From NCBI RefSeq assembly GCF_000805455.1, contig NZ_JSUS01000032.1, positions 62,001 to 126,000 of the forward strand: 64,000 bases of DNA, in the 5' to 3' direction. This document shows, one piece after another, positions 43,915 to 53,284 of the stretch (the first letter of the stretch is position 1; the number at the start of each line of letters is the position of its first letter). Made by a program: the position numbers and the translations under genes. The notes under the pieces are model-generated. The model saw only the letters and a list, made by a program, of their open reading frames with translations, did no database searches and was not told the DNA's origin. This stretch comes from Acinetobacter sp. A47. Its GTDB lineage: Bacteria > Pseudomonadota > Gammaproteobacteria > Pseudomonadales > Moraxellaceae.

Positions 43915-44913
43915 TTAGTTCAGGCGGCTTTTCCAAAGCTCTTTCGCTTTTTCCATTGCTTCATCATAATTGCGGACTGCCCCCATGGTATATAACGCAA
44001 TTCCCATGGTTTCAACGACTGCCAATTCACCATATTCATGCGTCTGCTGACCCAGCCAGACGGCTTTAAACACCGCAAGATCAAGCTCTTCTTCAATCGG
44101 GCTACGCTCTGGCGTCAATTTTGGAAGTTCGTATTCGTACAATTCACCGTTTTTAATCCCGCAAATGAGGGTTTTGGCATCAGGATTCCGTTCAAACTCA
44201 CCACCTTCACCTTTAATCACGGCACTGTTTTGATAGCCTAGACGGAACGCTGTTTGCTGGTGTGAACTACGATAAGCCGGGTGAAAAATTGCCTGTAAGG
44301 TGGCTTTGGCATTAAACGGATTAATCAGACGGGCCAGGGTATGAATTGGGGAGCGGAGCCCCATCACATTTCGTAGTGAAATCAGGTCACTTAAAATTGG
44401 TGAAATTGCTTCCAGTGGCAGGTAGGCAAAGTTGTGCTGTTCAAGTTGCTCGTGTACATCCTGTTCACTCTGGCAAATAGCATAGCCTAAGTATTGTAAA
44501 ACCTGCTCAGTATAAACCCGGTTAATGGTATGACCCGATGCGCCATGCATCACAATTTTATAACCATGATGTGCCAGTGTCAGGGCTGCCAGCAAGAACC
44601 ATGGATAATGCTTGCGCTTGCCAGCATAAGATGACCAGTCCAGATCGACCTCAATTGGCTGAAAATTCAGTTGGTCGCGAGTAGCCTGAACAAAACCCGC
44701 CAGTTCATCAACAGATTCTTCTTTTACCCGCAACAACATCAGGAAGGCACCCAGTTGTACATCCAGCACTTCATCTTTCAAGATCATGCTAAAAGCATGA
44801 TAGGCCTCTTCATAACTTAGCGAACGTGAACCGGTTTTGCCTTTACCCAAAATACGGACATATTGGGCAAATGGATGTTCTGCGGTTTTATAGATATTTC
44901 GTTTGGTATTCAT
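43915..44913 (-). CDS. YbiB-like protein (glycosyltransferase family 3 / anthranilate phosphoribosyltransferase homologue)
   Basis: 332 residues. N-terminal helices (AQYVRILGKGKTGSRSLSYEEAYHAFSMILKDEVLDVQLGAFLMLLRVKEE) and the fold core (KIVMHGASGHTINRVYTEQVLQYLGY) are those of the TrpD/nucleoside-phosphorylase class III family, but it matches the YbiB branch. YbiB proteins bind nucleic acid and are not tryptophan enzymes; the glycine-rich TrpD phosphoribosyl loop is altered here. ATG at 44913 chosen over an upstream TTG. Monocistronic. Confidence 0.82.
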   Translation of the reverse strand: MNTKRNIYKTAEHPFAQYVRILGKGKTGSRSLSYEEAYHAFSMILKDEVLDVQLGAFLMLLRVKEESVDELAGFVQATRDQLNFQPIEVDLDWSSYAGKRKHYPWFLLAALTLAHHGYKIVMHGASGHTINRVYTEQVLQYLGYAICQSEQDVHEQLEQHNFAYLPLEAISPILSDLISLRNVMGLRSPIHTLARLINPFNAKATLQAIFHPAYRSSHQQTAFRLGYQNSAVIKGEGGEFERNPDAKTLICGIKNGELYEYELPKLTPERSPIEEELDLAVFKAVWLGQQTHEYGELAVVETMGIALYTMGAVRNYDEAMEKAKELWKSRLN

Positions 44914-45161
44914 GGCCGTATTGAAGCTTGTCACTGAGAATGAAATCAATATGACATAAAAATCGGGTCATGTAGCATAAAAAAACCGGCAAGCTGTTTA
45001 ATCCATAAGCAAATGTGGCCTGCAGAATGAAGATGCAAACAAAATTATTGACCGAATCAGTCTAGTGATTTGATGTAAACGGGACATGACAAGATATCTA
45101 AAAGTTATTAGCATGACTGCGAATGATTTTTTAAGAACAAAGAAAGCGAAAGGAAATAATG

Positions 45162-46307
45162 ATGTTAGCTTACGATGCAGATTTGGAACTCTTCCGTGAT
45201 AATTTTAAACGCTTCATGAATGAACATATTGCTCCACATTATGAGCAATGGGAACGCGAAGGCATTATGCCACGTTCGGTCTGGAACCTGTTGGGTGATA
45301 ATGGATTCTTGTGTGTCGATGTTCCTGAAGAATACGGTGGTTATGGGGTGCCAACCCATTATTCATTGATGCTGGTTGAAGAGTCTGCACGCGCGGGTTA
45401 TTGTGCACTATCCACTGCAATTTCATGTCATTCTGAAATCGCTGCGCCCTATATCCAGCACATCGCGTCGGAAGAACAAAAGCAATACTGGTTACCCAAA
45501 ATGGTATCAGGTGAAGTGGTCGGTGCAATTGGCATGACTGAGCCGGGAGCAGGTTCGGACTTGCAGGCAATGCGTACCAGTGCCATTTTGCAAGATGATC
45601 ACTATGTGTTAAATGGCTCAAAAACTTTTATTTCCAATGGTCAGCATGCAGATCTTGTGGTGCTTGCAGTGAAAACTGATCCACAGGCTCGTGCCAAAGG
45701 TGTATCGTTGATGCTGGTCGATACGCATCTGGAAGGTTTTAAAAAGGGCACTAACCTCGACAAAATTGGCCTGCATTCGCAAGATACCTCAGAGTTGTTC
45801 TTTGATAATGTCAAAGTGCCAAAAGATCAGTTACTGGGGCAGGCAGGGCAAGGGTTTGCTTACCTGATGCAGGAGTTACCTCGTGAACGTACTGCGATTG
45901 CAGCCACCGCTTTAGGCGCAATTCGTGGCGCAATTGACCTGGCAACAGCGTATGTCAAAGAACGTCAGGCCTTTGGTCAGGCAATTGCACAATTCCAGAA
46001 TACCCGTTTCGTTTTGGCACAAGCCAAGATTGATGAGCTGGCAACTGCTGCCTTCTACAATCAAAATGTGGCTTTATATAATGAAGGTAAACTGGATGTC
46101 GAAACGGCAGCTGCATTGAAGAGCTTCAGTACTGATATGCAAATGAAGGTGGCAGATAACCTGCTGCAACTGTTTGGCGGCTACGGTTATATGACTGAAT
46201 ACCCGATTTCACGTTTCTTCGTCGATGCACGGATCCAGCGTATTTATGGCGGCACTAACGAAATCATGAAAGAAATCGTGGCGCGTGGCATTATCGGTAA
46301 AGCTTGA
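45162..46307 (+). CDS. Acyl-CoA dehydrogenase family protein
   Basis: An FAD enzyme of about 381 residues that introduces a 2,3-double bond into acyl-CoA. Family motifs include IGMTEPGAGSDLQAMRTSA (FAD/substrate loop), FISNGQHADLVVLAVKT, RERTAIAATALGA and the C-terminal LQLFGGYGYMTEYPISRFFVDARIQRIYGGTNEIMKEI, with a glutamate placed as the catalytic base. AGGAA lies 6 nt before the second of two ATG codons. It stands alone, so substrate (short or branched chain) cannot be inferred. A terminator follows. Confidence 0.92.
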   Translation: MLAYDADLELFRDNFKRFMNEHIAPHYEQWEREGIMPRSVWNLLGDNGFLCVDVPEEYGGYGVPTHYSLMLVEESARAGYCALSTAISCHSEIAAPYIQHIASEEQKQYWLPKMVSGEVVGAIGMTEPGAGSDLQAMRTSAILQDDHYVLNGSKTFISNGQHADLVVLAVKTDPQARAKGVSLMLVDTHLEGFKKGTNLDKIGLHSQDTSELFFDNVKVPKDQLLGQAGQGFAYLMQELPRERTAIAATALGAIRGAIDLATAYVKERQAFGQAIAQFQNTRFVLAQAKIDELATAAFYNQNVALYNEGKLDVETAAALKSFSTDMQMKVADNLLQLFGGYGYMTEYPISRFFVDARIQRIYGGTNEIMKEIVARGIIGKA

Positions 46308-46320
46308 TACCTACGCCTCA

Positions 46321-46359
46321 AACAGTAGCCTGCTTTATAGCAGGCTGTTTTGTTTTTTT
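46321..46359 (+). terminator. Terminator of the acyl-CoA dehydrogenase gene
   Basis: AGCCTGCT / AGCAGGCT stem with a TTAT loop, followed by GTTTTGT and T7. Confidence 0.85.
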
Positions 46360-46369
46360 ATAAGCAAGA

Positions 46370-47323
46370 TTAAGGTTGTGGCTCATCAAATAAGGCAGCG
46401 CAACGTTGCATTTGACATCCTGCAAGAAGAATGGCTTTAGGTAGGCTGGCATACATATTGGTCAGGTGTTGTTCAGCGGGATGCTGGAAATGCCAGTAAG
46501 AAAGTTGTTCTGCGTGTTGCTCTTTAAAGTTTTGATAAAACTCTTTTTGCTTTTTTAAAGCATCTGGAGCTGCTGCTGGGCCTTTGCCGAGCTCCTGTGT
46601 ACCCACAGTGGTCATCAGCATCACATTTTGAGTTGTATTGGCGTTATTTTTTAGCCATGCATTCTGTTTATCTAATAAGACGTAGTGATCAAACCAGAGT
46701 GAAGGGCTCGCTGCGATATAGCGTTGAAATGTATGTGGCTTTGAAAACAGGGTATGCAATACAAATAGTCCGCCAAAGGAATGCCCAAATAAACTCTGTT
46801 GCTGTGAATTGACTTTAATTTTGGTTTGAATCGTAGGCTTGAGCTCTTTTTCTATAAATTGAATAAATTGGTCTGCACCACCATAAGTGTACTTGGCTTG
46901 CTTTTGGAACTCAGCCGATGTCTGAGGTGTATAGTCTAAAGCACGCTTTTCTACATCAAAAGTGCTTTGTTCAGGATAACCAATCGCAACAATGGCGACC
47001 GGACTCAAACCTAAACGATTGGCTCCACCACCCACAGATTTAGTGATATTGGCGGCACTATCAAATGCGGCATTACCATCCAATACATACAATACAGGAA
47101 AACCCTCTGCAGGTATTGCAGCATTGGGAATGGCTATCTGGATCAGATAGTCCTGAGAGGTATATTTTGATTTGAGAATAAAACTTTGTCTGGTCTGTGT
47201 GCTGGCTTGAGGGGGCACTGGTTTGGCAGGCGCGGAGGGTTGGGCAAGGACGGCTTGTGTACTGATCGCCAAAGAAAAAGTCAGAATCCCAAGATGTTTA
47301 CACATCACTTTATTTACACCCAT
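46370..47323 (-). CDS. Exported alpha/beta hydrolase, siderophore-esterase-like (IroE/BesA family)
   Basis: About 317 residues with a signal peptide (LGILTFSLAISTQAVLAQ) and a Pro-rich linker. The esterase domain shows FPVLYVLDGNAAFD, VAIVAIGYPEQ and the nucleophile SLFGHSFGGLFVLHTLF, with a late His in HFQHPAEQHLT. The wording is that of the IroE/BesA (COG2819) esterases that cleave ferric triester siderophores. A near-consensus Fur box 21 bp upstream supports an iron role. The ATG at 47305 is an alternative start. Which siderophore it cuts is unknown. Confidence 0.82.
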   Translation of the reverse strand: MGVNKVMCKHLGILTFSLAISTQAVLAQPSAPAKPVPPQASTQTRQSFILKSKYTSQDYLIQIAIPNAAIPAEGFPVLYVLDGNAAFDSAANITKSVGGGANRLGLSPVAIVAIGYPEQSTFDVEKRALDYTPQTSAEFQKQAKYTYGGADQFIQFIEKELKPTIQTKIKVNSQQQSLFGHSFGGLFVLHTLFSKPHTFQRYIAASPSLWFDHYVLLDKQNAWLKNNANTTQNVMLMTTVGTQELGKGPAAAPDALKKQKEFYQNFKEQHAEQLSYWHFQHPAEQHLTNMYASLPKAILLAGCQMQRCAALFDEPQP

Positions 47324-47343
47324 CAAAATTTTGATAAGAAATA

Positions 47344-47362
47344 TATAATGAAAATCATTATC
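47344..47362 (-). promoter_or_regulatory. Fur box upstream of the esterase gene
   Basis: TATAATGAAAATCATTATC matches the Fur consensus at 17 of 19 positions, the best in the window. It lies 21 bp from the esterase start and would repress it in iron-rich conditions. Confidence 0.85.
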
Positions 47363-47500
47363 AATAAAGTTTAATGGGAAAAAGAGTTAAAACTCAGCGT
47401 GTTTAATGCATAAAAGTATTGTTATACTCTAGCTCGGATAATCGATTCATAAATAGATTGTCATCCATTCTTATAGATGATTTTGCTGAGGCTGCATTCA

Positions 47501-48610
47501 ATGGTAAACGATGGACAAAACACATCGAATTCACTTAATTTAGAACAAATTCGTAACGATATTGATAGTGTTGATCAACAAATCCAAGAGTTACTCAACC
47601 GCCGTGCGACACTGGCAGAAGCGGTAGCTAAAGCGAAATTTGCATCCGAAGAAAATCCGCTGTTTTATCGTCCGGAACGTGAAGCACAAGTGTTGCGTAA
47701 GGTCATGGAGCGTAATCAGGGACCTTTGTCTGATGCAACCATGGCACGTTTATTCCGTGAAATCATGTCTGCATGTCTGGCGCTTGAAGCACCGCAAAGC
47801 ATTGCATTCTTAGGGCCGGAAGGGACGTATACCCATTCTGCGGTGTTAAAGCATTTTGGTAAAGATGCAGTTGTACGTCCATTGCCGACCATTGATGAAG
47901 TGTTCCGTGAAGTTGAAGCAGGCAGCGCGCACTATGGTGTTGTTCCTGTTGAAAACTCCTCAGAAGGGATTGTGAACCATACCCTGGATTGCTTCAAATC
48001 ATCGACCGTGAATGTGATTGGTGAAGTTGAGCTACGGATTCATCACCAGTTCCTGGTATCGGAAAATACCCGTAAAGACAGTATCAAACAGATTTATGCG
48101 CATCAGCAAACCCTGGCGCAGTGCCGTAAATGGCTAGATGCTCATTATCCGGGCGTTGAGCGTGTTGCACTCAACTCAAATGCAGAAGCGGCGCGCCGTA
48201 TTCGTAACGAATGGCATTCTGCCGCGATTGCATCAGATATTGCAGCAAGCATGTACAATCTTGAGATTTTACATAGCAATATTGAAGATAATCCTGAAAA
48301 TACCACACGTTTCCTTGTGATTGGTCGTGAGAAGATTCCTCAAAGTGGTAATGACAAGACATCTTTATTGATCTCTGCACATGATCGTGCGGGCGCTTTA
48401 CTGGAAATTCTTGCACCATTTGCCAAGCATCAGATCAGCTTGACCAGTATTGAAACACGTCCGGCATTGCCTGAAAAATGGGCTTATGTATTCTTTATCG
48501 ATTTAGAAGGACATATCGGTCAGGAGAATGTTGCGGCGGCATTGGAAGAAATCCGTCCAATGGTGAAAGAGTTACGTGTACTCGGTTCCTATCCAATCGC
48601 TGTTTTGTAG
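47501..48610 (+). CDS. pheA: Bifunctional chorismate mutase / prephenate dehydratase
   Basis: The P-protein of phenylalanine synthesis. 369 residues: AroQ-type chorismate mutase (LEQIRNDIDSVDQQIQELLNRRATLAEAVAKAK), prephenate dehydratase (IAFLGPEGTYTHSAVLKHFG ... VPVENSSEGIVNHTLDCF ... NTTRFLVIG) and an ACT domain for phenylalanine feedback (TSIETRPALPEKWAYVFFIDLEGH). ATG at 47501 chosen with GAGG 10 nt upstream over the ATG at 47477. tyrA-aroA follows on the same strand after a palindromic repeat. Confidence 0.96.
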   Translation: MVNDGQNTSNSLNLEQIRNDIDSVDQQIQELLNRRATLAEAVAKAKFASEENPLFYRPEREAQVLRKVMERNQGPLSDATMARLFREIMSACLALEAPQSIAFLGPEGTYTHSAVLKHFGKDAVVRPLPTIDEVFREVEAGSAHYGVVPVENSSEGIVNHTLDCFKSSTVNVIGEVELRIHHQFLVSENTRKDSIKQIYAHQQTLAQCRKWLDAHYPGVERVALNSNAEAARRIRNEWHSAAIASDIAASMYNLEILHSNIEDNPENTTRFLVIGREKIPQSGNDKTSLLISAHDRAGALLEILAPFAKHQISLTSIETRPALPEKWAYVFFIDLEGHIGQENVAAALEEIRPMVKELRVLGSYPIAVL

Positions 48611-48631
48611 GTCTATTTATTGTAATAATTT

Positions 48632-48724
48632 TTAAAATCCCTCCTGAGCAGTGTAACTGTGCAAGTCCCTTTATAAAGGGACGTGTTTCCCCTTTTTTAA
48701 AAGAGGGGTTAGGGGAGATTTTTA
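48632..48724. repeat. Palindromic intergenic repeat between pheA and tyrA-aroA
   Basis: A 93-bp element with inverted ends (AAAATCCCTCC on the left, GGGGAGATTTTT on the right). Inside is a perfect 18-bp palindrome GTCCCTTTATAAAGGGAC (48665-48682) and a CCCCTTTTTTAAAAGAGGGG stem. The look is that of a small REP/MITE-type element; its ends resemble a palindromic repeat I recall as common in Acinetobacter intergenic DNA. No second copy was seen in this window. Confidence 0.65.
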
Positions 48725-48742
48725 CATAGGCAAATACGTTTT

Positions 48743-50992
48743 ATGTCTCAACCATTATTTAAAAAAGTTGCATTTATTGGGCTTGGACTGATTGGATCGA
48801 GTCTTGCCCGTGTAATTGTGGCAGAACAACTTGCATCTCAAATTGTGGCTTCGACACGCTCAAAAAAAACATTAGAAGATGCCAAGGCACTCGGCCTTAT
48901 TCAACACGGTTATGCAACGCCTGAAGAAGCGGTTCAGGATGCAGACTTAATTGTTTTGGCTTTGCCTGTACGTGCAACACAAAAAGTACTTGAACAAATC
49001 AAGCCTTATCTTGCAGACAAGGCCATTATTACCGATGTCGGCAGTACCAAAGGCAATGTGGTTGACGCCGCTAAAGCAGTTTTTGGAGAAAATTTACCAG
49101 TCGGTTTTGTACCAGGGCATCCGATTGCGGGTGCAGAACATACTGGGGTACATGCCGGTAAAGTTGATTTATTCGTCAACCATAAAGTGATTTTGACGCC
49201 ACTGCCGACCAGTGCAGCGTGGGCAGTTGAAAAACTGATTCAACTCTGGTCGGCAGCTAAAGCCGAAGTGATCTGCATGGATGTTGCTAAACACGATGAA
49301 GTGTTGGCACATACCAGTCATTTACCGCATTTGATGGCATTCAATCTGGTGGAGCAACTGGCAAATCGTGAAGATAATCTGGATATTTTCCGTTATGCAG
49401 CGGGTGGTTTTAGAGACTTCTCAAGGATTGCAGCCAGTGATCCGCAGATGTGGCATGATATTTTCTTTGCCAACAAAACCGCAATTTTGAATGCGGTTGA
49501 TGGCTTTGAACAGCAATTATCCGTTTTAAAGAAACTGATTGAACAGGAAGATTCGCAAGCGTTGATGGGACTACTGGGCCATGCGCAGGCAGCACGTCAA
49601 CACTTTAACCACATGTTGGCCAAAAAACCTTTAATGGAGAAAAACAAGGTGACACAGCAATTTAGCATTTTACCGGGAAAGAAAACATTTACAGGTAAAT
49701 TCACCGTGCCGGGTGATAAATCTGTGTCACATCGCTCGATTATGTTTGGTGCGATTGCAGAAGGTACCACTCATGTGACCGGTTTTCTGGAGGGTGAAGA
49801 TGCACTCGCAACTTTGCAGGCATTCCGTGATATGGGGGTGAGCATCGAAGGACCGAAGAATGGTGAAGTCACTATTCATGGTGTGGGCATGCAAGGCTTA
49901 AAAGCGCCAGCAAGCGCTTTGTATATGGGTAACTCAGGCACCAGTATGCGTTTGCTGTCTGGCATGCTGTCTGCACAAAAATTTGATTCAGTGATGACGG
50001 GTGATGCTTCATTGTCTAAACGTCCTATGGAGCGTATTGCCAAACCGCTTCGTGCAATGGGCGCACAGATTCAGACTACAGGTGAAAAAGGTACACCACC
50101 TGTCAGTATCACAGGTAGCCAGCCGCTTAAAGGCATTCAATACGATTTACCGATGGCATCAGCTCAGGTGAAATCAGGTATTTTACTGGCCGGTTTATGG
50201 GCTGAGGGTGAAACGTCGGTCACTGAGCCAGAACCAACCCGCGATCATACCGAGCGTATGTTGCGTGCCTTTGGTTATGATGTGAAAACTGAAGGCAATA
50301 AAATTTCGCTTGTCGGAGGGGGCAAGTTAGTGGGTACCAATATACAGGTGCCTTCTGATATTTCCTCTGCTGCATTCTTTATGGTTGGTGCTGCCATCAC
50401 TGAAGGTGCCGATGTCGTGCTGGAAGCGGTGGGGATTAATCCGACACGTACAGGGGTGATTGAAATCCTGAAACAAATGGGTGCTGACTTGACGGTTGAG
50501 AATGAACGTATCGCAGGCGGTGAACCGATTGCAGATATTCATATCAAAGGTTCAAGAACACTAAAAGGCATTCATATGCCAGAAGATCAGGTCCCTTTAG
50601 CGATCGATGAGTTCCCTGCATTGTTTATTGCGGCTGCCTGTGCAGAAGGTCAAACCGTGTTGACAGGCGCTGCCGAGCTGCGTGTCAAAGAATCTGACCG
50701 TATTCAGGTCATGGCCGATGGCTTGAAAATCATGGGCATCGACTGTACCCCGACCGAAGATGGCATTATTATCGAAGGTAAAGGCAAATCTGGTGACTGG
50801 TCTGCAATCTTTAGCGGTGGTGAAATTGAGTCGCATCATGACCACCGTATTGCCATGAGTTTCAGTATTGCCGGTTTACGGACTTCAGGCAAAATCACTA
50901 TTCATGGCACAGAGACTGTAGCGACAAGTTTCCCGACTTTTACCGAGCTGGCCAATACTGCAGGTCTGGACTTACAGGTGATCAACCTCTAA
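48743..50992 (+). CDS. Fused prephenate dehydrogenase / 3-phosphoshikimate 1-carboxyvinyltransferase (TyrA-AroA)
   Basis: 749 residues joining two enzymes of aromatic amino-acid synthesis. Residues 1-290 are TyrA (Rossmann motif FIGLGLIGSSLAR, DVGSTKGNVVDAAK, PGHPIAGAEHTG) making tyrosine precursor. From about 305 to the end is EPSP synthase (VPGDKSVSHRSIMFGAIAEG, YMGNSGTSMRLLSGML, AAELRVKESDRIQVMADGLK, HHDHRIAMSF), the shikimate-pathway step and glyphosate target. The fusion is characteristic of Acinetobacter and relatives. The preceding pheA gives both branches in one locus. A terminator follows. Confidence 0.96.
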   Translation: MSQPLFKKVAFIGLGLIGSSLARVIVAEQLASQIVASTRSKKTLEDAKALGLIQHGYATPEEAVQDADLIVLALPVRATQKVLEQIKPYLADKAIITDVGSTKGNVVDAAKAVFGENLPVGFVPGHPIAGAEHTGVHAGKVDLFVNHKVILTPLPTSAAWAVEKLIQLWSAAKAEVICMDVAKHDEVLAHTSHLPHLMAFNLVEQLANREDNLDIFRYAAGGFRDFSRIAASDPQMWHDIFFANKTAILNAVDGFEQQLSVLKKLIEQEDSQALMGLLGHAQAARQHFNHMLAKKPLMEKNKVTQQFSILPGKKTFTGKFTVPGDKSVSHRSIMFGAIAEGTTHVTGFLEGEDALATLQAFRDMGVSIEGPKNGEVTIHGVGMQGLKAPASALYMGNSGTSMRLLSGMLSAQKFDSVMTGDASLSKRPMERIAKPLRAMGAQIQTTGEKGTPPVSITGSQPLKGIQYDLPMASAQVKSGILLAGLWAEGETSVTEPEPTRDHTERMLRAFGYDVKTEGNKISLVGGGKLVGTNIQVPSDISSAAFFMVGAAITEGADVVLEAVGINPTRTGVIEILKQMGADLTVENERIAGGEPIADIHIKGSRTLKGIHMPEDQVPLAIDEFPALFIAAACAEGQTVLTGAAELRVKESDRIQVMADGLKIMGIDCTPTEDGIIIEGKGKSGDWSAIFSGGEIESHHDHRIAMSFSIAGLRTSGKITIHGTETVATSFPTFTELANTAGLDLQVINL

Positions 50993-51001
50993 ACAGATCT
51001 T

Positions 51002-51047
51002 AAAAAAGCAGTGTTTGACTTTAAAAAAGTTAAATGCTGCTTTTTTT
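51002..51047 (+). terminator. Terminator of tyrA-aroA
   Basis: AAAAAAGCAG ... CTGCTTTTTTT outer stem with an inner ACTT/AAGT stem, then a T-run. The rest of the 51048-51281 gap is AT-rich and shows no gene. Confidence 0.8.
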
Positions 51048-51281
51048 ATGTGCTTATCTGTAAAAAGAACTTGTTCAACCTGTTAATTGATGGCTTAAAT
51101 AATAAAAATAAACTGTTTGTCGTTGTACATATCTCAACGGGTCTAAATTTGTCAATTTAGCCTGAGAACTAAGACAATCAGCTAATCGTTTATAGACAAT
51201 TGTATATATAATAATTCTGAGTATAGACGTTGGATTTCGGTAGGGTTCCAGCGCTAAAAACATAAAAAAAGAGGGAATAGC

Positions 51282-51665
51282 ATGAAAACGTTGCAATTTA
51301 TAGCAGATTGCCCAAAACATGGAGTGGTCGATCATCCACCCAATGAATGCTATATCACGCAAGAATATGTGGCAGCGCTTTTATATAAACAACTCGAACA
51401 ATATGGCTTTGATGCGCAGCATATCCGTCATGAACATGAAAAAATTGAAGTATGTATCGACAATCATCAATTACCACTTTCGATCCTCTGTTCACAGCAA
51501 GATACTGAAGGCCACATCCTCTGTGAAATCTCAGCCAACCCTCAACGCGAACAGGCGTGGTTTGAAAAGATTGAAACACAAAGTATTATTCGCCAACTGG
51601 CTCAGGCGGTGGAAAACAGCTTGAAGGCCGAACACCGTTTTTCCCAGTTTGTCTGGAAAAGTTAA
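51282..51665 (+). CDS. Hypothetical cytoplasmic protein
   Basis: 127 residues with no signal peptide or membrane segment. An AGGGAATAGC ribosome site precedes the ATG. It starts MKTLQFIADCPKHGVVDHPP and ends in a helix (QSIIRQLAQAVENSLKAEHRFSQFVWKS). Cysteines at three places (ADCPKHG, NECYIT, ILCSQQ). No family recognised; probably a lineage-specific small gene. pepD follows 105 bp later. Confidence 0.7.
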   Translation: MKTLQFIADCPKHGVVDHPPNECYITQEYVAALLYKQLEQYGFDAQHIRHEHEKIEVCIDNHQLPLSILCSQQDTEGHILCEISANPQREQAWFEKIETQSIIRQLAQAVENSLKAEHRFSQFVWKS

Positions 51666-51770
51666 GCTGGCTTTGTGCATAGAATCTTGAATGAAGTGAT
51701 TTAACATCCTGCCCATTTAGGTGTATGGTGTGCATATTGGTTTAAACACTTTATTAGAGAGTATAGGTGC

Positions 51771-53231
51771 ATGATACAGGTGGATTTTTCTAAATTATCA
51801 CCCCAAGTGGTTTGGCAACATTTTGAGACCTTATGCACGATTCCCAGACCTTCCAAGCACGAACAACAATTAAGGCAATATCTAAAAGGCTGGGCAGAAC
51901 AGCGTCATCTTGAAACCTATGTTGATGATATCGGTAATTTAATTATCCGCAAAGCAGCGAGTGCCGGTAAGGAGCACGTGGCAGGTGTGATTTTGCAGGG
52001 GCATCTGGATATGGTGACTCAGGCAAATCGTGGTACCCAGCATGACTTTTTTAAAGATCCGATTCGACCAGTCTTAAAAGATGGCTGGCTAGTTGCTGAA
52101 AATACCACCTTGGGTGCTGATAATGGCATTGGCGTTGCACTGGCGCTGGCCGTATTGGAATCAAACGACATTGCCCATGGGCCAATCGAAGTTCTGCTTA
52201 CCATTGATGAAGAGGCAGGAATGAGTGGCGCCCGTTTGCTCGAGGCAGGCGTTTTAAGAGGACAATGGTTATTTAATATTGATACAGAGGAATGGGGTGA
52301 ACTCTATCTTGGCTGTGCTGGGAGTATTGACCTAGAAGTAGGACAGCCTCTTCAATATGAAGCAGCACCTCGTGATTTAATCTATCTCGATGTGCTGGTA
52401 TCCGGTCTAAAAGGCGGTCACTCTGGAGTAGATATTCATCTGGGGCGTGGTAATGCCAACGTGATCTTAGCCAGATTTCTGAATGATTATTTAACCTCGG
52501 TAAATGGCCATCTGGTTGAGTTTGTTGGTGGAACAGCACGCAATGCCATTCCGCGTGAAGCCGTGGCAACCATTGCAATTCAGGCAGAACAATTCGCTGG
52601 TCTGGAAGCAGCAATTGCGGCAACACAAGCTGAATGGCAACAAAAATTACACGGCATTGATGAACAATTGCAAATCACAGCACAACAAAATACCCATCAG
52701 ATCAATGAAGTGATTACTTTGCAGCAGCAACAGGACTGGTTGCAGGCCTTGGCAACGTGCCCATATGGCATTGCGCAGTGGAGTCGTGCTTTGGCTGATG
52801 TGGTTGAAACCTCAAATAATATTGGTGTGGTCAAACTGGCCAAAGATGAAGCCAAGACTCTGATTATGGTTCGTTCGATGGTGAACCAGGAGGCCTTATC
52901 TTTTGCACAGAAGGTTCAGCAGCATTTTGCCAGTTTCCAGATTCAGTCTGAATTGACGCCGTTAGTTTCAGGCTGGACACCAAACCCTGATTCGGCTGCA
53001 TTGAAATGTCTACAACAGGCTTATCAGAGCGCATTTGACATTGAACCAAACTTGAAAGTGATTCATGCTGGTTTGGAATGCGGAATTATTGCGGAACATT
53101 ATCCTGATTTACAGATGGTATCGTTTGGTCCGGATATTCAGGGGGCACATGCGCCGGGTGAACGGGTTAAAGTAGATACCGTAGAAAAATGCTGGAAGTT
53201 GCTGGTGACGGCGTTAGAGTCTGTTAAATAA
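51771..53231 (+). CDS. pepD: Aminoacyl-histidine dipeptidase PepD (M20 family)
   Basis: A di-zinc dipeptidase cleaving Xaa-His dipeptides such as carnosine. 486 residues, the usual length. Metal and catalytic motifs are ILQGHLDMV (His-x-Asp), LGADNGIGVA, TIDEEAGMSGAR (catalytic Glu) and AGLECGII, with a lid/dimer domain between. AGGTGC sits just before the ATG. Monocistronic, ended by a hairpin that may also serve the convergent unknown membrane gene. Confidence 0.94.
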   Translation: MIQVDFSKLSPQVVWQHFETLCTIPRPSKHEQQLRQYLKGWAEQRHLETYVDDIGNLIIRKAASAGKEHVAGVILQGHLDMVTQANRGTQHDFFKDPIRPVLKDGWLVAENTTLGADNGIGVALALAVLESNDIAHGPIEVLLTIDEEAGMSGARLLEAGVLRGQWLFNIDTEEWGELYLGCAGSIDLEVGQPLQYEAAPRDLIYLDVLVSGLKGGHSGVDIHLGRGNANVILARFLNDYLTSVNGHLVEFVGGTARNAIPREAVATIAIQAEQFAGLEAAIAATQAEWQQKLHGIDEQLQITAQQNTHQINEVITLQQQQDWLQALATCPYGIAQWSRALADVVETSNNIGVVKLAKDEAKTLIMVRSMVNQEALSFAQKVQQHFASFQIQSELTPLVSGWTPNPDSAALKCLQQAYQSAFDIEPNLKVIHAGLECGIIAEHYPDLQMVSFGPDIQGAHAPGERVKVDTVEKCWKLLVTALESVK

Positions 53232-53238
53232 ATTTTCA

Positions 53239-53270
53239 TAAAAAGAAGCTCATGAATGGGCTTCTTTTTT
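53239..53270. terminator. Terminator between pepD and the convergent membrane gene
   Basis: AAAAGAAGC / GCTTCTTTT stem with a 10-nt loop-region and T6; A-run on the left. Confidence 0.75.
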
Positions 53271-53284
53271 ATATATTTGTATTA

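Noticed and set aside
43915..44913. Anthranilate phosphoribosyltransferase TrpD for tryptophan synthesis
   Set aside because: The sequence follows the YbiB branch and lacks a standard TrpD glycine-rich phosphoribosyl loop; no trp genes are adjacent.
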